The notes under the pieces are model-generated. The model was not told where the DNA came from. It made no database searches and was given only the letters and a program-made list of their open reading frames with translations. From the NCBI GenBank assembly GCA_000720845.1, contig JODU01000017.1:186001-250000 (forward strand): 64,000 nucleotides of DNA. The letters are read 5' to 3'. Of the stretch, positions 17,752-27,279 are shown piece after piece (the stretch's first letter is position 1; each line of letters starts with the position of its first letter). Origin of the DNA: Kitasatospora aureofaciens. Its GTDB lineage: Bacteria > Actinomycetota > Actinomycetes > Streptomycetales > Streptomycetaceae. The position numbers and the translations under genes are program-made.

Positions 17752-17855
17752 CTGGCCGCTCGCCGGGACGTGATGCTCACGAGGGGACGCTATCGCCGCC
17801 CCGTACCGGTGTCAGGAGCCGTCGAGGCAGAAGGAGCTGCCCGAACGGACAGGAC

Positions 17856-20492
17856 TCAGGGCGGCGAGGGACGGACGGCGAGGACCGCGATGTCGTCCGC
17901 GCTGTCCGCCCCCAGGCCGATCAGCAACTCGTCGCAGAACGTGTCGAGGGGCTCGCGGGCCAGGTCGCCGGCGTGTCGGCGCAGCCGGTCCAGGGCACTG
18001 TCGAGGGACTCATCGCGGCGTTCGACGAGGCCGTCGGTGTACAGCAGGAGCGTCGAGTGGGCCGGCAGCGCGTCACGGGCCGTGCCACGGGCCGCGTGCG
18101 GGTCCATGCCGAGCAGCAGACCGGCACCGCCGTCGAGGTAACGGGTCCGGCCGTCCCGGGTGGTGAGCAGCGGCGGCAGATGGCCGGCCGAGGAGTGCCT
18201 CAGCTCCCAGGGCCCCTCGGGAGGCCCCTTGATCAGGCCGTAGACGCAGGTGCCGGTCGCCTCCCGGTGGAGACTGTGATTCGCCAGGTCCAGCCGGCGC
18301 AGCACCTCCGCGGGCGGCTCCTCGCGGTCCACCGCGATGCCGCGCAGCATGCTGCGCAACTGACTCATCGCGATGGCCGCGTCGAGGTCGTGCCCCGTGA
18401 CGTCGCCGATGACCAGCGCGGTGTTGCCGCCGGGCAGGACGAAGCTGTCGTACCAGTCCCCGCCGACCTGCGCGGTGGTCGAGGAGGCGGCGTAGCGGGC
18501 GGCCAGCCGCAGGCCCTCGACCTCCGGCAGTACCGGCAGCAGCGAACGCTGGAGCCGTTCGGCGATGGAGCGGGTGTCCTGGTAGAGGCGGACGTTGTCC
18601 ACCCCCAGAGCGAGACCGTGCACCAGGTCGTCGACCAGCGTCAGGTCCTCTTGCGTGAACGGCGGCCCGCCGGCCGCACGGGCAAGGGTCAGGGCGCCGA
18701 AGATCTTCCGGCGGGCCCGCAGCGGAGCGACGACGGCGCTGCCCGCCCCCAGCTCCCGGAACAGGTCGACGTACTCCCTGTCCAGCGCGCTCTCGGTCTG
18801 GCCCGGCTGCGGCGCGTCGGTGAGCAGGAGCGGCCCGGCGCCGCGCAGCACCCGGGCCAGCGGGCCCCGCGACTCCTCGGAGACCCCCGGCAGCGCCCCC
18901 TCGTACGCCCCCGGGCGCAGGGCCCGGGGGTCCCGGTGGACCACACAGACCCGGTCCACCCGGGTGTCGGAGGTGAACAGGTCCACCACGCACCAGTCGG
19001 CCAGCCGCCGGGTCAGCAGCCGGCCGGCGCGCTGCAGCCCCTCGTCCAGGTCCAGCGTGTTGTTGAGCTGCGCCGCGAGGTCGGCCAGCAGGGTGAGCCG
19101 GGCCAGCGGCGTCATGCCGCCCCGGGCACCGGCCGTCCTGGCGTCGGCCTCCGAAACGGCCGGTGACCGGTCCCCGTCGGGCTCGTCGACCGCCGCCTTC
19201 CGGATCCTGCCGGGAGTGCGTGGTCCGTCGAGGAAGGTGGTGGCCCGCGGGACGAGCTGGGCGACGAAGACGGTGCGGCCGTCGGCCGTCTCCTGCGTCT
19301 GGATGTACAGCCGCACCGGGACCAGCCGGCCGTCCCGGTGCAGCGCCGGGAGCGGCACCGAGCGCCCCACGATGCGGGTGCGGCCGGTGAGCAGCATGGA
19401 GGTGAACGCCGCCGTGTGCCGATCGCGCAGATGCTCCGGGACGAGGGTGGTGAGACGGCGTCCGACCAGGTCGTCCGGGTCCCAGCCCAGCAGGCCGGCC
19501 GCGGCCCCGTTGGCCGCCACGATCCGGTTGCCCTCGTCGGCGGCGACGATCGGCATCCTGCTGGCCCGCACCTGGCCGGCGTCCCACGGGACGAGCTCGG
19601 CGGAGCTGACCTCCGGCTCACGGGGGACCACCGTCCACGCGGTGGGCCGGCCCCCGGTCAGCTGCCCGACGATCTCGTCGAAGAGCCAGTCCTGGAAGGC
19701 GCGGCCGCGGGGCAGGGCCGGCAGCGTGAGCAGCCGCTCCTCCCGCGCCCGTGCCTCGGCCAGGTCGAGTACGCGGCGCAGTGCCCGCACCGCCGGCAGG
19801 GCGTCGGCCGACAGGGGGAGGGGCAGGGTGCGCAGACCGGACTCGGGGACCGGGTCCTCCAGCGTGGCCGCCACACCGGCGCTGATCACGTTGTTGACGT
19901 CGTTGGCCGCCGCGAGGTCCTCGGGCGGCACCCCGAGGAGGTCTCCCGCGGACGCGGCGAGGGTCAGCTCGCGCAGCACCGCGTGCCGATGCTGGCGGCA
20001 CGCGGACTCCAGGGCGGCCGGCAGGTCGACGAGCGTCACCGTCCGTTCGGCGCGTCGGGGCGGCACGGCGGTCTCCCACCCGGCCGACGGCGGTGGCGGA
20101 CCGTCGTGCCACAACTCGAACCACACCGTCTTGCCCGCGTCGCCGCTGTGGGCCCCGAACCGGGAGGCCAACTGCTCCACCAGCGCCAGTCCCTGTCCCG
20201 TACCCGCGTACGGTGAGCAGCGCTGCGGTACCAGTCCACGGCTCGGCCGCCGGTCCCCGACCCGTACCCGCACCCGGCCGTCCAGGCGTGCCACACTCAC
20301 CTCGACCTCGGTGCGCGCGTGCAGCACCGCGTTGGTGACCAGCTCGCTGACCAGGAGCTGGGCCGTTCCCACCAGGTCGGAGGGGGCACCCTCCAGCGCG
20401 GCACACACGAACCGACGGGCCGCCGCCACGCTCACCGGCCCGTCGGGAAAACACCGTGACACCGCCGCCGGCGGCGGATCGGGGTAACCCAT
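17856..20492 (-). CDS. PP2C (RsbU/SpoIIE) phosphatase fused to anti-sigma-type kinase, PAS and GAF domains
   Basis: An 878-residue cytosolic signalling protein. Domains: an N-terminal HATPase_c of the RsbW/SpoIIAB type (about 10-132; LLVSELVTNAVLHA, GTGQGLALVEQLA), a helical linker, PAS (about 305-420; GNRIVAANGAAAGLLGWDPDDLVG), GAF (about 465-635), and C-terminal PP2C (about 650-878; QVGGDWYDSF, VIGDVTGHDLDAA, LLLYTDGLVERR, ADDIAVLAVR). The PP2C aspartates for metal binding (GGDWYD, IGDVTGHD, DD) are present. One chain thus has both the kinase and the phosphatase that act on STAS anti-anti-sigma factors in partner-switching pathways. No sigma factor or STAS gene is adjacent, so its target is encoded elsewhere. 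Confidence 0.92.
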   Translation of the reverse strand: MGYPDPPPAAVSRCFPDGPVSVAAARRFVCAALEGAPSDLVGTAQLLVSELVTNAVLHARTEVEVSVARLDGRVRVRVGDRRPSRGLVPQRCSPYAGTGQGLALVEQLASRFGAHSGDAGKTVWFELWHDGPPPPSAGWETAVPPRRAERTVTLVDLPAALESACRQHRHAVLRELTLAASAGDLLGVPPEDLAAANDVNNVISAGVAATLEDPVPESGLRTLPLPLSADALPAVRALRRVLDLAEARAREERLLTLPALPRGRAFQDWLFDEIVGQLTGGRPTAWTVVPREPEVSSAELVPWDAGQVRASRMPIVAADEGNRIVAANGAAAGLLGWDPDDLVGRRLTTLVPEHLRDRHTAAFTSMLLTGRTRIVGRSVPLPALHRDGRLVPVRLYIQTQETADGRTVFVAQLVPRATTFLDGPRTPGRIRKAAVDEPDGDRSPAVSEADARTAGARGGMTPLARLTLLADLAAQLNNTLDLDEGLQRAGRLLTRRLADWCVVDLFTSDTRVDRVCVVHRDPRALRPGAYEGALPGVSEESRGPLARVLRGAGPLLLTDAPQPGQTESALDREYVDLFRELGAGSAVVAPLRARRKIFGALTLARAAGGPPFTQEDLTLVDDLVHGLALGVDNVRLYQDTRSIAERLQRSLLPVLPEVEGLRLAARYAASSTTAQVGGDWYDSFVLPGGNTALVIGDVTGHDLDAAIAMSQLRSMLRGIAVDREEPPAEVLRRLDLANHSLHREATGTCVYGLIKGPPEGPWELRHSSAGHLPPLLTTRDGRTRYLDGGAGLLLGMDPHAARGTARDALPAHSTLLLYTDGLVERRDESLDSALDRLRRHAGDLAREPLDTFCDELLIGLGADSADDIAVLAVRPSPP

Positions 20493-20701
20493 GACCTCAG
20501 TGTGGGCCCCGCACGGCTCGCCCCGCAGCGCGCGCCGTCGCGGCGCGCCCCGCCCCCGGCGGCGCTTCTGTCCGCCGGTCGGGTGAAGCCGCCTGGTGAA
20601 AGCCCGGGGAGAGGGGCGTCGGTGGCGGTCTGGTGCGAAAGGTCCGTGCCCGTCCGGGAGCGCCGGGTCTGGCAGGCGGCTGATTACTCCGATAGCTTGC
20701 A

Positions 20702-20741
20702 GGTGCGGCCCCGCGTTCTCCCCCGTACGCGGGGCCGCACC
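20702..20741. terminator. Strong hairpin terminator of the GH114-GH4 operon
   Basis: A perfect 15-bp stem (20702-20716 with 20727-20741) with a 10-nt loop, 24 bp beyond the stop of the last gene of the leftward sugar operon. The remaining 20493-20701 region, between this hairpin and the phosphatase start, shows no gene and presumably holds the phosphatase promoter. Confidence 0.75.
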
Positions 20742-20765
20742 AGTGGGGCCGCGAGGCGGTCCGGC

Positions 20766-22091
20766 TCAGAGGGCGAGTGCGCCCCGCAGTCCCGGTTGCA
20801 GCCGGTCCCCGTGCGCACGGACCATGTCGTCGCACAGCCGCCAGATCTCCTCGACCGTGAGGGTCGCCGCCGTCGCAGGGTCGGCCATCGCCGCGTGCCT
20901 GATGTGTCGCGGGTCGTCCTCCGTCGCCGCCCGCACCACCAGGTCGGTGGTGCTGAGGTAGGCCCGGTTCAGGGCCGCCAGCTGCGGGGGCAGCGCGCCG
21001 ATACGGGTGGGCTGGAGGCCCGCGGAGTCGACCAGGCACGGCACCTCGACGGTGCCCCGGGCGGGCAGGTTCTCGATCAGCCCGTGGTTCGGCACATTGC
21101 CGTAGACCGTGCGGGGCGTGCCGGTCACCATGCTGTGGATGATCTGCGGCGCGTACTCCATGGTGCCCTCGACCGTGAGCGGCGCCCCGCACGCCAGCGC
21201 GTCGCGGGTGCGCTCGTACTCGGCCACGTTCTCGTCCACGATGCCCAGATAGGCGCCGACGGGCAGCCGCAGCCGGTCGATCTCGCCGTCGTGGTGCAGG
21301 TACCAGGGGACGTACTCGGAGGAGTGCTCGCTGGTCTCCGTCGGGTAGTGGCCGAGGCGCCGGTACATGTCCATGCGGACCCGGCGGCGCAGCTGCGGGT
21401 CCTCGGCGATCAGGGCGTCCAGACGCGGGTGGAGGTCCTCGCCCGCGTGTTCCAGGCGCAGCACCCACGCCTGGTGGTTGACGCCCGCGGCCCGGTAGGT
21501 GACCTCCTCGTAGGGGACCTTCAGCAGCTCGCACAGGCCCTGGACGGTCCAGTACACGGAGTGGCACAGCCCCACCACCCGTGTCAGGCCGGTCGCCTCG
21601 GCGAGGTACTGGACGTTCATCGCCATCGGGTTGGTGTAGTTGAGCAGCCAGGCGTCCGGGCAGACCTCGGCGATGTCCTGGCCCAGCGCCTTGAGCAGCG
21701 GGAAGGTGCGCAGGGCGCGGAAGATGCCGCCGACGCCGAGGGTGTCGCCGATGGTCTGGCGCAGTCCGTACCGGGCCGGTACCTCGAAGTCGGTACGGGT
21801 CGCCTCGCCCATGCCGACCTGCACGATGTTGATGACGAAGTCGGCGCCGACCAGCGCCTCGCGGCGGTCGGCGTGCGCGGTGACGCGCGGCCGGGCACCG
21901 CGTTCGGCGGCGATGTACTCGGCGGCGGCCCGCGCGGTGGCCAGGCGCTCCGGGTCGATGTCGTGCAGCGCGATGTGCGCGGACTTCAGCTCGTCGAAGG
22001 CGAAGAGGTCGGCGAGCAGACCCTGGGTGAAGACGACGCTGCCGGCTCCGACGAAGGTGATCTTGGGTGCGGTCGGGTGGGCGGTGCTCAT
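20766..22091 (-). CDS. melA: GH4 alpha-galactosidase (MelA-type)
   Basis: A 441-residue intracellular enzyme without signal peptide. GH4 enzymes use NAD+ and a divalent metal in an oxidation/elimination mechanism. The N-terminal Rossmann motif is FVGAGSVVFTQGLL. The metal-binding Cys and His are seen in GLCHSVYW and GVNHQAWVL, and the NYTNPMAM motif of the family is present. The CHS signature is characteristic of the alpha-galactosidase/alpha-glucuronidase branch rather than the CN(V/I)P of 6-phospho-glycosidases, so an unphosphorylated alpha-galactoside substrate is likely. It is the last gene of a six-gene operon, coupled by ATGA to PfkB kinase. Confidence 0.88.
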   Translation of the reverse strand: MSTAHPTAPKITFVGAGSVVFTQGLLADLFAFDELKSAHIALHDIDPERLATARAAAEYIAAERGARPRVTAHADRREALVGADFVINIVQVGMGEATRTDFEVPARYGLRQTIGDTLGVGGIFRALRTFPLLKALGQDIAEVCPDAWLLNYTNPMAMNVQYLAEATGLTRVVGLCHSVYWTVQGLCELLKVPYEEVTYRAAGVNHQAWVLRLEHAGEDLHPRLDALIAEDPQLRRRVRMDMYRRLGHYPTETSEHSSEYVPWYLHHDGEIDRLRLPVGAYLGIVDENVAEYERTRDALACGAPLTVEGTMEYAPQIIHSMVTGTPRTVYGNVPNHGLIENLPARGTVEVPCLVDSAGLQPTRIGALPPQLAALNRAYLSTTDLVVRAATEDDPRHIRHAAMADPATAATLTVEEIWRLCDDMVRAHGDRLQPGLRGALAL

Positions 22092-23044
22092 GCGGGGTTC
22101 TTTCCGTTGCGGGTGACCTGGGCTATCGCTTCGTCCCAGGTGGGCTGGGCAGTGGTGCCGCCGTGTGCGCGGGTGGACAGCGCGCCGCAGACGGCGGCGA
22201 GTTCGAGGGCCTCGGGCAGGGCGAGTCCGGCGAGGAGCGCGGCGACGAAGCCGGCGTCGAAGCTGTCACCGGCGCCCACCGTGTCCACGGGCCTGGCCGG
22301 GATACCGGGCGTGGTGATCAGGGTCTGCCCGTCGTGGCACAGGGCGCCCTCGGCCCCGTTCTTGACGACGACCGTCGGTCCCCGGTCGGCGAGCGCGGCG
22401 GCGGACTTCCCGAGGTCCGGGCCGTCGAGTCCGGCGAGCCGCCGGGCCTCGGCCGCGTTGGGAAGCAGGTAGTCGACGTGCGGGAGTACGGCGTCCAGCC
22501 CGGCCGGGTCCCAGCGGCCGGCGGGGTCGTCGTTGGTGTCGAGGGACGTCGTCGCCCCGTGGGAGCGCGCCGTGCGCAGCAGGCCGGGCAGGCCCGCGGC
22601 GAGGCCGGGCAGCAGGAAGTACGACGCGGCGTGCACGTGCCGGGCGGCGGTGAGCAACCCGGCCGGGACGTCCCCGGCCGTCGTGGCCGGCAGGGTGCCC
22701 GGGGCCGTGACGATGGCGCGGTCGTCGCCCCGGGTGAGCACGACGGTGAGCGGGGTCGGCCGTCGCGGATCGACGAGCAGGGCACCGGTGTCGACCCCGT
22801 GGGCGCCGAGGGTGTCGCGGACGTAGCGGCCCGCGTCGTCGTCGCCCACGCGGCCGGCGAACGCCACCCGCAGGCCGAGGCGGGCGGCCCCGCACGCCAT
22901 GATCGCGGCGGAGCCGCCGAGCGTGAGGGCACCGTCCGGGACGAGTTGTTCGCGCTGTCCGAAGGCGAGAGGGGCGTCGAGGGACCCCACGACGACGTCG
23001 GGATTGGCGTCGCCGACGACGAGCAGGTCGAGGCTGTGCGGCAT
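22088..23044 (-). CDS. PfkB-family sugar kinase
   Basis: A 318-residue kinase of the ribokinase/PfkB superfamily. It has signature 1 (LTLGGSAAIMACGAARLG) and signature 2 with the catalytic Asp (DTVGAGDSFDAGF). I chose ATG 23044 over an upstream in-frame ATG (23080) because AGGGA stands 7 bases before it and the beta-strand LDLLVVGDANPDVVVG then starts at once, as in the family. It would phosphorylate the monosaccharide released inside the cell by the operon's GH4 enzyme or brought in by the ABC importer; galactosamine, galactose or a tagatose-type intermediate are possible. Its stop overlaps the GH4 start. Confidence 0.9.
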   Translation of the reverse strand: MPHSLDLLVVGDANPDVVVGSLDAPLAFGQREQLVPDGALTLGGSAAIMACGAARLGLRVAFAGRVGDDDAGRYVRDTLGAHGVDTGALLVDPRRPTPLTVVLTRGDDRAIVTAPGTLPATTAGDVPAGLLTAARHVHAASYFLLPGLAAGLPGLLRTARSHGATTSLDTNDDPAGRWDPAGLDAVLPHVDYLLPNAAEARRLAGLDGPDLGKSAAALADRGPTVVVKNGAEGALCHDGQTLITTPGIPARPVDTVGAGDSFDAGFVAALLAGLALPEALELAAVCGALSTRAHGGTTAQPTWDEAIAQVTRNGKNPA

Positions 23045-23090
23045 GGGTCTTCCCTGGAGTGAGGGTGGACGGCGGACCAAGGGCGGGCGG

Positions 23091-23978
23091 TCAGCCCTTG
23101 AGCCCGCTGGAGGTGATCGACTGGATGAAGGTCTTCTGCGCGCCGAGGAAGGCGAGCAGGACCGGCAGCACGGTGATGACGTTGCCCGCCATCACGGCCG
23201 CCCACTGCGTGTGGTGCTGCCCCTGGAAGGTGGTCAGGCCCAGTTGCAGCGTGTACTGCGTGTCGTGGTTGATGGCGATCAGCGGCCAGGTCAGGTCGTT
23301 CCAGGTGGTCAGGAAGGTGAGCACGGCCACCGTGGCCAGCGCCGGACGGGACAGCGGCAGCACGATCCGCCACAGAACCCGCAGCCGTGAGCAGCCGTCG
23401 ATCCAGGCGGCCTCCTCCAGCTCCCTGGGCAGCGAGAGGAAGAACTGCCGCAGCAGGAACACCGCGAACGGCGTGACCAGCGACGGCACGATCAGCGCGC
23501 CCAGGGTGTCGATGAGGCCGAGCTTCTTCATCACCAGGAAGGTCGGGATCATCGTCAGCTGGAACGGCACCGCCATGGTGGCCAGCATCAGCCCCATCAG
23601 CACCCGGGAGCCCGCGAACCGCATCCGGGCGAAGGCGTACCCGGCCAGCGAGCCGAAGACGAGGTTCGCGGCGACCGTGACGGCGGAGACGATGAGCGAG
23701 TTGACGAACCAGCGGGGGAACATCGCGTTGCCCAGCACATAGCGGTAGCCGCCGAGGTCGATGCCGGACGGCCACAGGGCCGGCGGGAACCGGTTGATCT
23801 CCGCGTTGCTCATGACCGAGCTGAGTACCAGCCAGACCAGCGGCACGGCGAAGACCAGCGCGAGCGGAGCGAGCAGCAGGTGCCAGGGACTGAACGGGAG
23901 CCGCGGGCGCCGCCGTTCGGCGGCGGCGGGCTGTGCCGCCAGGGCCTTCGCGGTGCCCGGGGTGGAGGTCGCCGTCAT
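23091..23978 (-). CDS. Carbohydrate ABC transporter permease (MalG family)
   Basis: A 295-residue inner-membrane protein with six predicted helices and the binding-protein-dependent transport EAA loop (EEAAWIDGCSRLRVLWRIVLP). It pairs with the next permease upstream. The ATG is coupled to the stop of that gene (ATGA at 23975-23978). No ATPase gene is found in this operon. In Streptomyces such CUT1 importers commonly share the distant MsiK ATPase, and this is probably the case here. Confidence 0.93.
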   Translation of the reverse strand: MTATSTPGTAKALAAQPAAAERRRPRLPFSPWHLLLAPLALVFAVPLVWLVLSSVMSNAEINRFPPALWPSGIDLGGYRYVLGNAMFPRWFVNSLIVSAVTVAANLVFGSLAGYAFARMRFAGSRVLMGLMLATMAVPFQLTMIPTFLVMKKLGLIDTLGALIVPSLVTPFAVFLLRQFFLSLPRELEEAAWIDGCSRLRVLWRIVLPLSRPALATVAVLTFLTTWNDLTWPLIAINHDTQYTLQLGLTTFQGQHHTQWAAVMAGNVITVLPVLLAFLGAQKTFIQSITSSGLKG

Positions 23979-24925
23979 GATCGGGCCCCTTCGAGACGGT
24001 GGCGTCCCCGACGCCGGACGATGCGGACGGCACCCGCGACCAGGCCGAGGGCGACGGCCAGGACGTAGGCGGCCGAGGCCCCGTATCCGGCGGTGGCGTT
24101 CTTGAAGGCCTGCTCCCAGATGAAGTAGACGATCACCGTCGTCGAACCGAGCGGACCGCCCTTGGTGGTGACGTACACGAGGTCGAAGACCTGGAGGGAC
24201 TGGATGGCCTGCCACAGCACCAGGAAGACGGTGACCGGCGTGAGCGTGGGCAGCGTGACGTGGCGCAGCAGGTGCCGGCGCCCGGCGCCGTCGAGGCGCG
24301 CGGCCTCGATCAGGGACTGCGGCACGTCCTGGAGGGCGGCGAGGTAGACGACGACACAGAACCCGGTGCCGCTCCACAGCGTGATCGCCACCAGCACGAG
24401 CAGTGCTTGGGAGGGATCGGACAGGAAGCCCTGCGACGAGACGCCGAGGCGGTGCAGCACCGAGTTGGCGGCGCCGAACTCCGGGTCCAGGATGAAGGAG
24501 AACAGCACGCCCTGCGCGGTCGCCGAGAGCACGAACGGCACGAAGATCAGGGTGCGGTAGAGGCCGACGAAGCGGATGCGCTGGTTCAGGACCATGGCGA
24601 GAGCCAGTCCCAGCAGCAGGCTCAGCGGCACGTACAGCACCGTGTAGAGCAGGGTGTTGCGGACCGCCTGGCTGAAGTTCGGGTCCTGGGCGAGGGCGCG
24701 GTAGTTGTCCAGGCCGACCCAGCGGCTGGGCGTGACCAGGTCGCTGGCCTGGAAGGACAGCAGCAGCGACCAGACGACCGGGACGATGCTCAGGCCGAGG
24801 ACGATCAGGACCGCCGGTGAGACGAACGCCCAGGCGGTGCCGGTTTCGCGCCGGCGCTTGCGGCGCAGTGGCCGTGGGTCCGGCGGCGGGCCCTCTACGG
24901 TGATGGGGCGGGGGAGGCGCGGCAT
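23975..24925 (-). CDS. Carbohydrate ABC transporter permease (MalF family)
   Basis: A 316-residue permease with six predicted helices (first at about 33-55) and the EAA loop EAARLDGAGRRHLLRHVTLP. The N-terminal basic stretch (RPLRRKRRRETG) is typical of CUT1 permeases facing the cytosol. ATG 24925 has GAGGAG about 10 bases upstream; the gene starts 14 bp after the binding-protein stop. With its MalG-type partner it forms the channel for sugars delivered by the upstream lipoprotein. Confidence 0.93.
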   Translation of the reverse strand: MPRLPRPITVEGPPPDPRPLRRKRRRETGTAWAFVSPAVLIVLGLSIVPVVWSLLLSFQASDLVTPSRWVGLDNYRALAQDPNFSQAVRNTLLYTVLYVPLSLLLGLALAMVLNQRIRFVGLYRTLIFVPFVLSATAQGVLFSFILDPEFGAANSVLHRLGVSSQGFLSDPSQALLVLVAITLWSGTGFCVVVYLAALQDVPQSLIEAARLDGAGRRHLLRHVTLPTLTPVTVFLVLWQAIQSLQVFDLVYVTTKGGPLGSTTVIVYFIWEQAFKNATAGYGASAAYVLAVALGLVAGAVRIVRRRGRHRLEGARS

Positions 24926-24939
24926 GGCGGTGTGGCTCC

Positions 24940-26268
24940 TCAACGCGGGATGAGCAGGGCGGCGTTGGCTTCGTCGGCGCAGGCACGCAGCGCCTTCTCG
25001 GGGGTGCTGCGTCCCAGGAGCACGGCGACGACCGCCTGCCCCAGCGCCTGCGAGACCTCCGGGTACGCCGGGTGGACGGGACGCACCCGCGCCGTCTCCA
25101 ACGCCGTGGTGAACACGTTCAGGCCCTCGGTGCGGGCGACCTTGTCCTGCCAGGCGGGCAGGGCCTCGGTGCGGCGGCTGAGCGGGAGGCTGCCGGCCTC
25201 GATGTCCCAGCGCACGTCCTGCTCGGGCCGGGCCAGCCAGGTCAGGAAGGTCCGGGCGGCCTCGGACCGGGCCTCGCCGTTGTCGAACACGGTCCAGGTG
25301 TCCGGACCCGAGATGGTGACCGGGCGTCCGCTGAAGGAGGGCAGGGGAGCGACGTGGTAGTCGACCCCGGCGCTCTCGATGTCGGGCAGCTGCCACGGGC
25401 CGGTGACCACCATGCCCATGCGGCCCGACTGGAACACCTGGTACATCTGCTCACTGCCGGGCTTGGGATCGACGTACACGCACTTGTCCCGGGCCAGGTC
25501 GGCCACCACCTGAAGCGCCCGGGCTCCGGTGTCGGCGAAGCCGATGCCCTTGCCGCCGTCGTCGACGACGTCGCCGCCCAGGTCCCAGATCAGCGGCCAC
25601 AGGCGCCACACGGTGTCCTCGTCGCCGGTGCCCGGCCAGCCGGTGCCGAACCTGCCCCGGCCCGACTCGGTGAGCGTGCGCGCACAGGAGACGAAGTCCC
25701 GCCAGGTCCAGCCCGCCTTCGGCAGGGGCAGACCGGCCTCGCCGAACAGCTTCTTGTTGCAGACCACGGCGAGCGAGTCGAGCACCGCGGGAGCGGCCCT
25801 GACCCTGCCGTTGAGCGTGACGGCGTCCCTGGAGGCGGCCCAGTAGTTCTTCCACGGCACGGGCCCCGCCCCGACCATGTCGGTGAGGTCCACGACCTGC
25901 GGGCTGCGGGCCACCCGGGCCAGGTCCGACCCGAAGATGTAGGCGATGTCGGGGTAGGAACCGGCGGCGAGGGCGGCCGTCACCTTCTGCAGCATCACGT
26001 CCGACAGCACACCGCCGCCCAGCTTCACCCTGATCTTCGGGTGGGCCCGCTCGAAGTCGGCGACGAGCCCTTCCAGGACCTTCTTCGCCGTGTCCGCCTG
26101 GCCGTGCCACATCTCGACGGTGACCGTGCCGTCGGCCGCGACGCCGTCGTCCGTACCGGCACCGCAGCCGGTCACCGCGGTGCCCGCGACCGCCGCGAGC
26201 GCGGCGCCACCGCCGGCCCGCAGCACACCCCGGCGCGAGGGGCGCGCGGCACGTCGGACCGCATCCAT
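24940..26268 (-). CDS. Sugar-binding lipoprotein of the CUT1 importer, Tat-type signal
   Basis: A 442-residue extracytoplasmic solute-binding protein (SBP family 1). The signal has twin arginines (SRRGVLRAGG, R12-R13) and a lipobox ending at C35 (AVTGC), so export by Tat followed by lipid anchoring is likely. The body shows SBP_1 features (VEMWHGQADTAKKVLEGLV, AALAAGSYPDIAYIFGSD, MGMVVTGPWQLPD). ATG 26268 is preceded by GGAGGT. It lies 37 bp downstream of the GH114 gene, which suggests that it captures oligosaccharides produced by that enzyme. Confidence 0.92.
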   Translation of the reverse strand: MDAVRRAARPSRRGVLRAGGGAALAAVAGTAVTGCGAGTDDGVAADGTVTVEMWHGQADTAKKVLEGLVADFERAHPKIRVKLGGGVLSDVMLQKVTAALAAGSYPDIAYIFGSDLARVARSPQVVDLTDMVGAGPVPWKNYWAASRDAVTLNGRVRAAPAVLDSLAVVCNKKLFGEAGLPLPKAGWTWRDFVSCARTLTESGRGRFGTGWPGTGDEDTVWRLWPLIWDLGGDVVDDGGKGIGFADTGARALQVVADLARDKCVYVDPKPGSEQMYQVFQSGRMGMVVTGPWQLPDIESAGVDYHVAPLPSFSGRPVTISGPDTWTVFDNGEARSEAARTFLTWLARPEQDVRWDIEAGSLPLSRRTEALPAWQDKVARTEGLNVFTTALETARVRPVHPAYPEVSQALGQAVVAVLLGRSTPEKALRACADEANAALLIPR

Positions 26269-26305
26269 CTGTACCTCCAAGGACTGGACTGGCCGTCGGG
26301 CGGTG

Positions 26306-27133
26306 TCAGCAGGTCTCACGGACGTAGCCGCTGCTGCCCTTCGGCGACACGTCCAGGTCGCGCCGGACGATGCTCAGCTCGTCGCCGAAACCCGCGCACG
26401 CCTTCGAAAGGCCCTTGGCGGTGTACTCGATGACGATCACCCGGTCGCCGAACTCGGCGGTGTAGTCGCCGCACTCGTCCCACTCGCCGCACTCCTCGGC
26501 GACCGCGAAGTCCAGCCCGTTTCGCTCGCGGTTCGGGGCCAGCTCGACCGTGTTCTTCTGCCCGATGGCCAGCCCGTCGGAGTGCGCGCGCTCGGCCAGC
26601 AGCTTGATCAGGCCCTGTGCGTCGGCGGCGTCCAGCAGGTCGCCCGCGCGGGTGTAGCTGTCGTAGTTGTCCGGTTCGACGGCCTGGAAGCCCTTGTCGG
26701 CGCAGCCGTCGATCCAGGTGCCGACCTTCTCGGCGATGCGCTCGCGCTTGTCGGCGGTGCGGATGTCGAGGAAGGCCTCGCCCCAGTCGGTGTCGTAGAC
26801 GACGTCGCCGTTCGCGTCGCGCAGCAGCAGGTCGTCGTCCCAGTCCTGCTCGGCGCCGGGCTGGGCCTGGAAGGCGTTGACGTAGCAGATGTTGTACAGG
26901 CCCGGCGCCGGGGAGGCCGTGTGGTCTCGGCTGACCACTCGCACACCGGCCGGCGGGGTGTAGGCGCCGCCGATCTGGTAGTCGAAGCCCGCGTGGGCGG
27001 GGGGCGGGGTGTAGGTCGCCGCCTCGGCGGGGCTGCTGCCCGGGACGAGAGCGGCGGCGGTGACGAGGACGGCGGTGGCACCTATGCCGGCCAGTACCGG
27101 CTTCCTGGGGGTGTGCACCTGTGTACGGCTCAT
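26306..27133 (-). CDS. Secreted GH114 endo-alpha-1,4-polygalactosaminidase-like enzyme
   Basis: A 275-residue exported protein. The signal peptide (about 1-35) ends near AEAATY. The mature part is a single TIM-barrel GH114 domain: FDYQIGGAYTPP, the Asp-rich GVRVVSRD, YNICYVNAFQAQP, FLDIRTADKRERI, and the EPDNYDSY motif with candidate catalytic acid residues. The family hydrolyses alpha-1,4-linked galactosamine polymers (Pseudomonas polygalactosaminidase, fungal Ega3). ATG 27133 has GGAG at 8-base spacing. It is the first gene of the operon; the importer, sugar kinase and GH4 alpha-galactosidase follow, so it most likely makes the transported oligosaccharides. Confidence 0.88.
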   Translation of the reverse strand: MSRTQVHTPRKPVLAGIGATAVLVTAAALVPGSSPAEAATYTPPPAHAGFDYQIGGAYTPPAGVRVVSRDHTASPAPGLYNICYVNAFQAQPGAEQDWDDDLLLRDANGDVVYDTDWGEAFLDIRTADKRERIAEKVGTWIDGCADKGFQAVEPDNYDSYTRAGDLLDAADAQGLIKLLAERAHSDGLAIGQKNTVELAPNRERNGLDFAVAEECGEWDECGDYTAEFGDRVIVIEYTAKGLSKACAGFGDELSIVRRDLDVSPKGSSGYVRETC

Positions 27134-27279
27134 CGTTCGAGCTCCGGAGGATGGTGGGCACGTCCCCGCCTCGGACGCGCGTGGACGTCCTGGCGACTCA
27201 GTCCGGGCTCCTGGCGCGAGGCCAGCTACCGGCTGGGCGTACCTCTGCCGCCGATCACACGACATCGGCGTTGACCGGG

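Noticed and set aside
20702..20741. Possible small RNA or tRNA
   Set aside because: Only one long hairpin is present, with no cloverleaf; the position after an operon end makes a terminator the simpler explanation.
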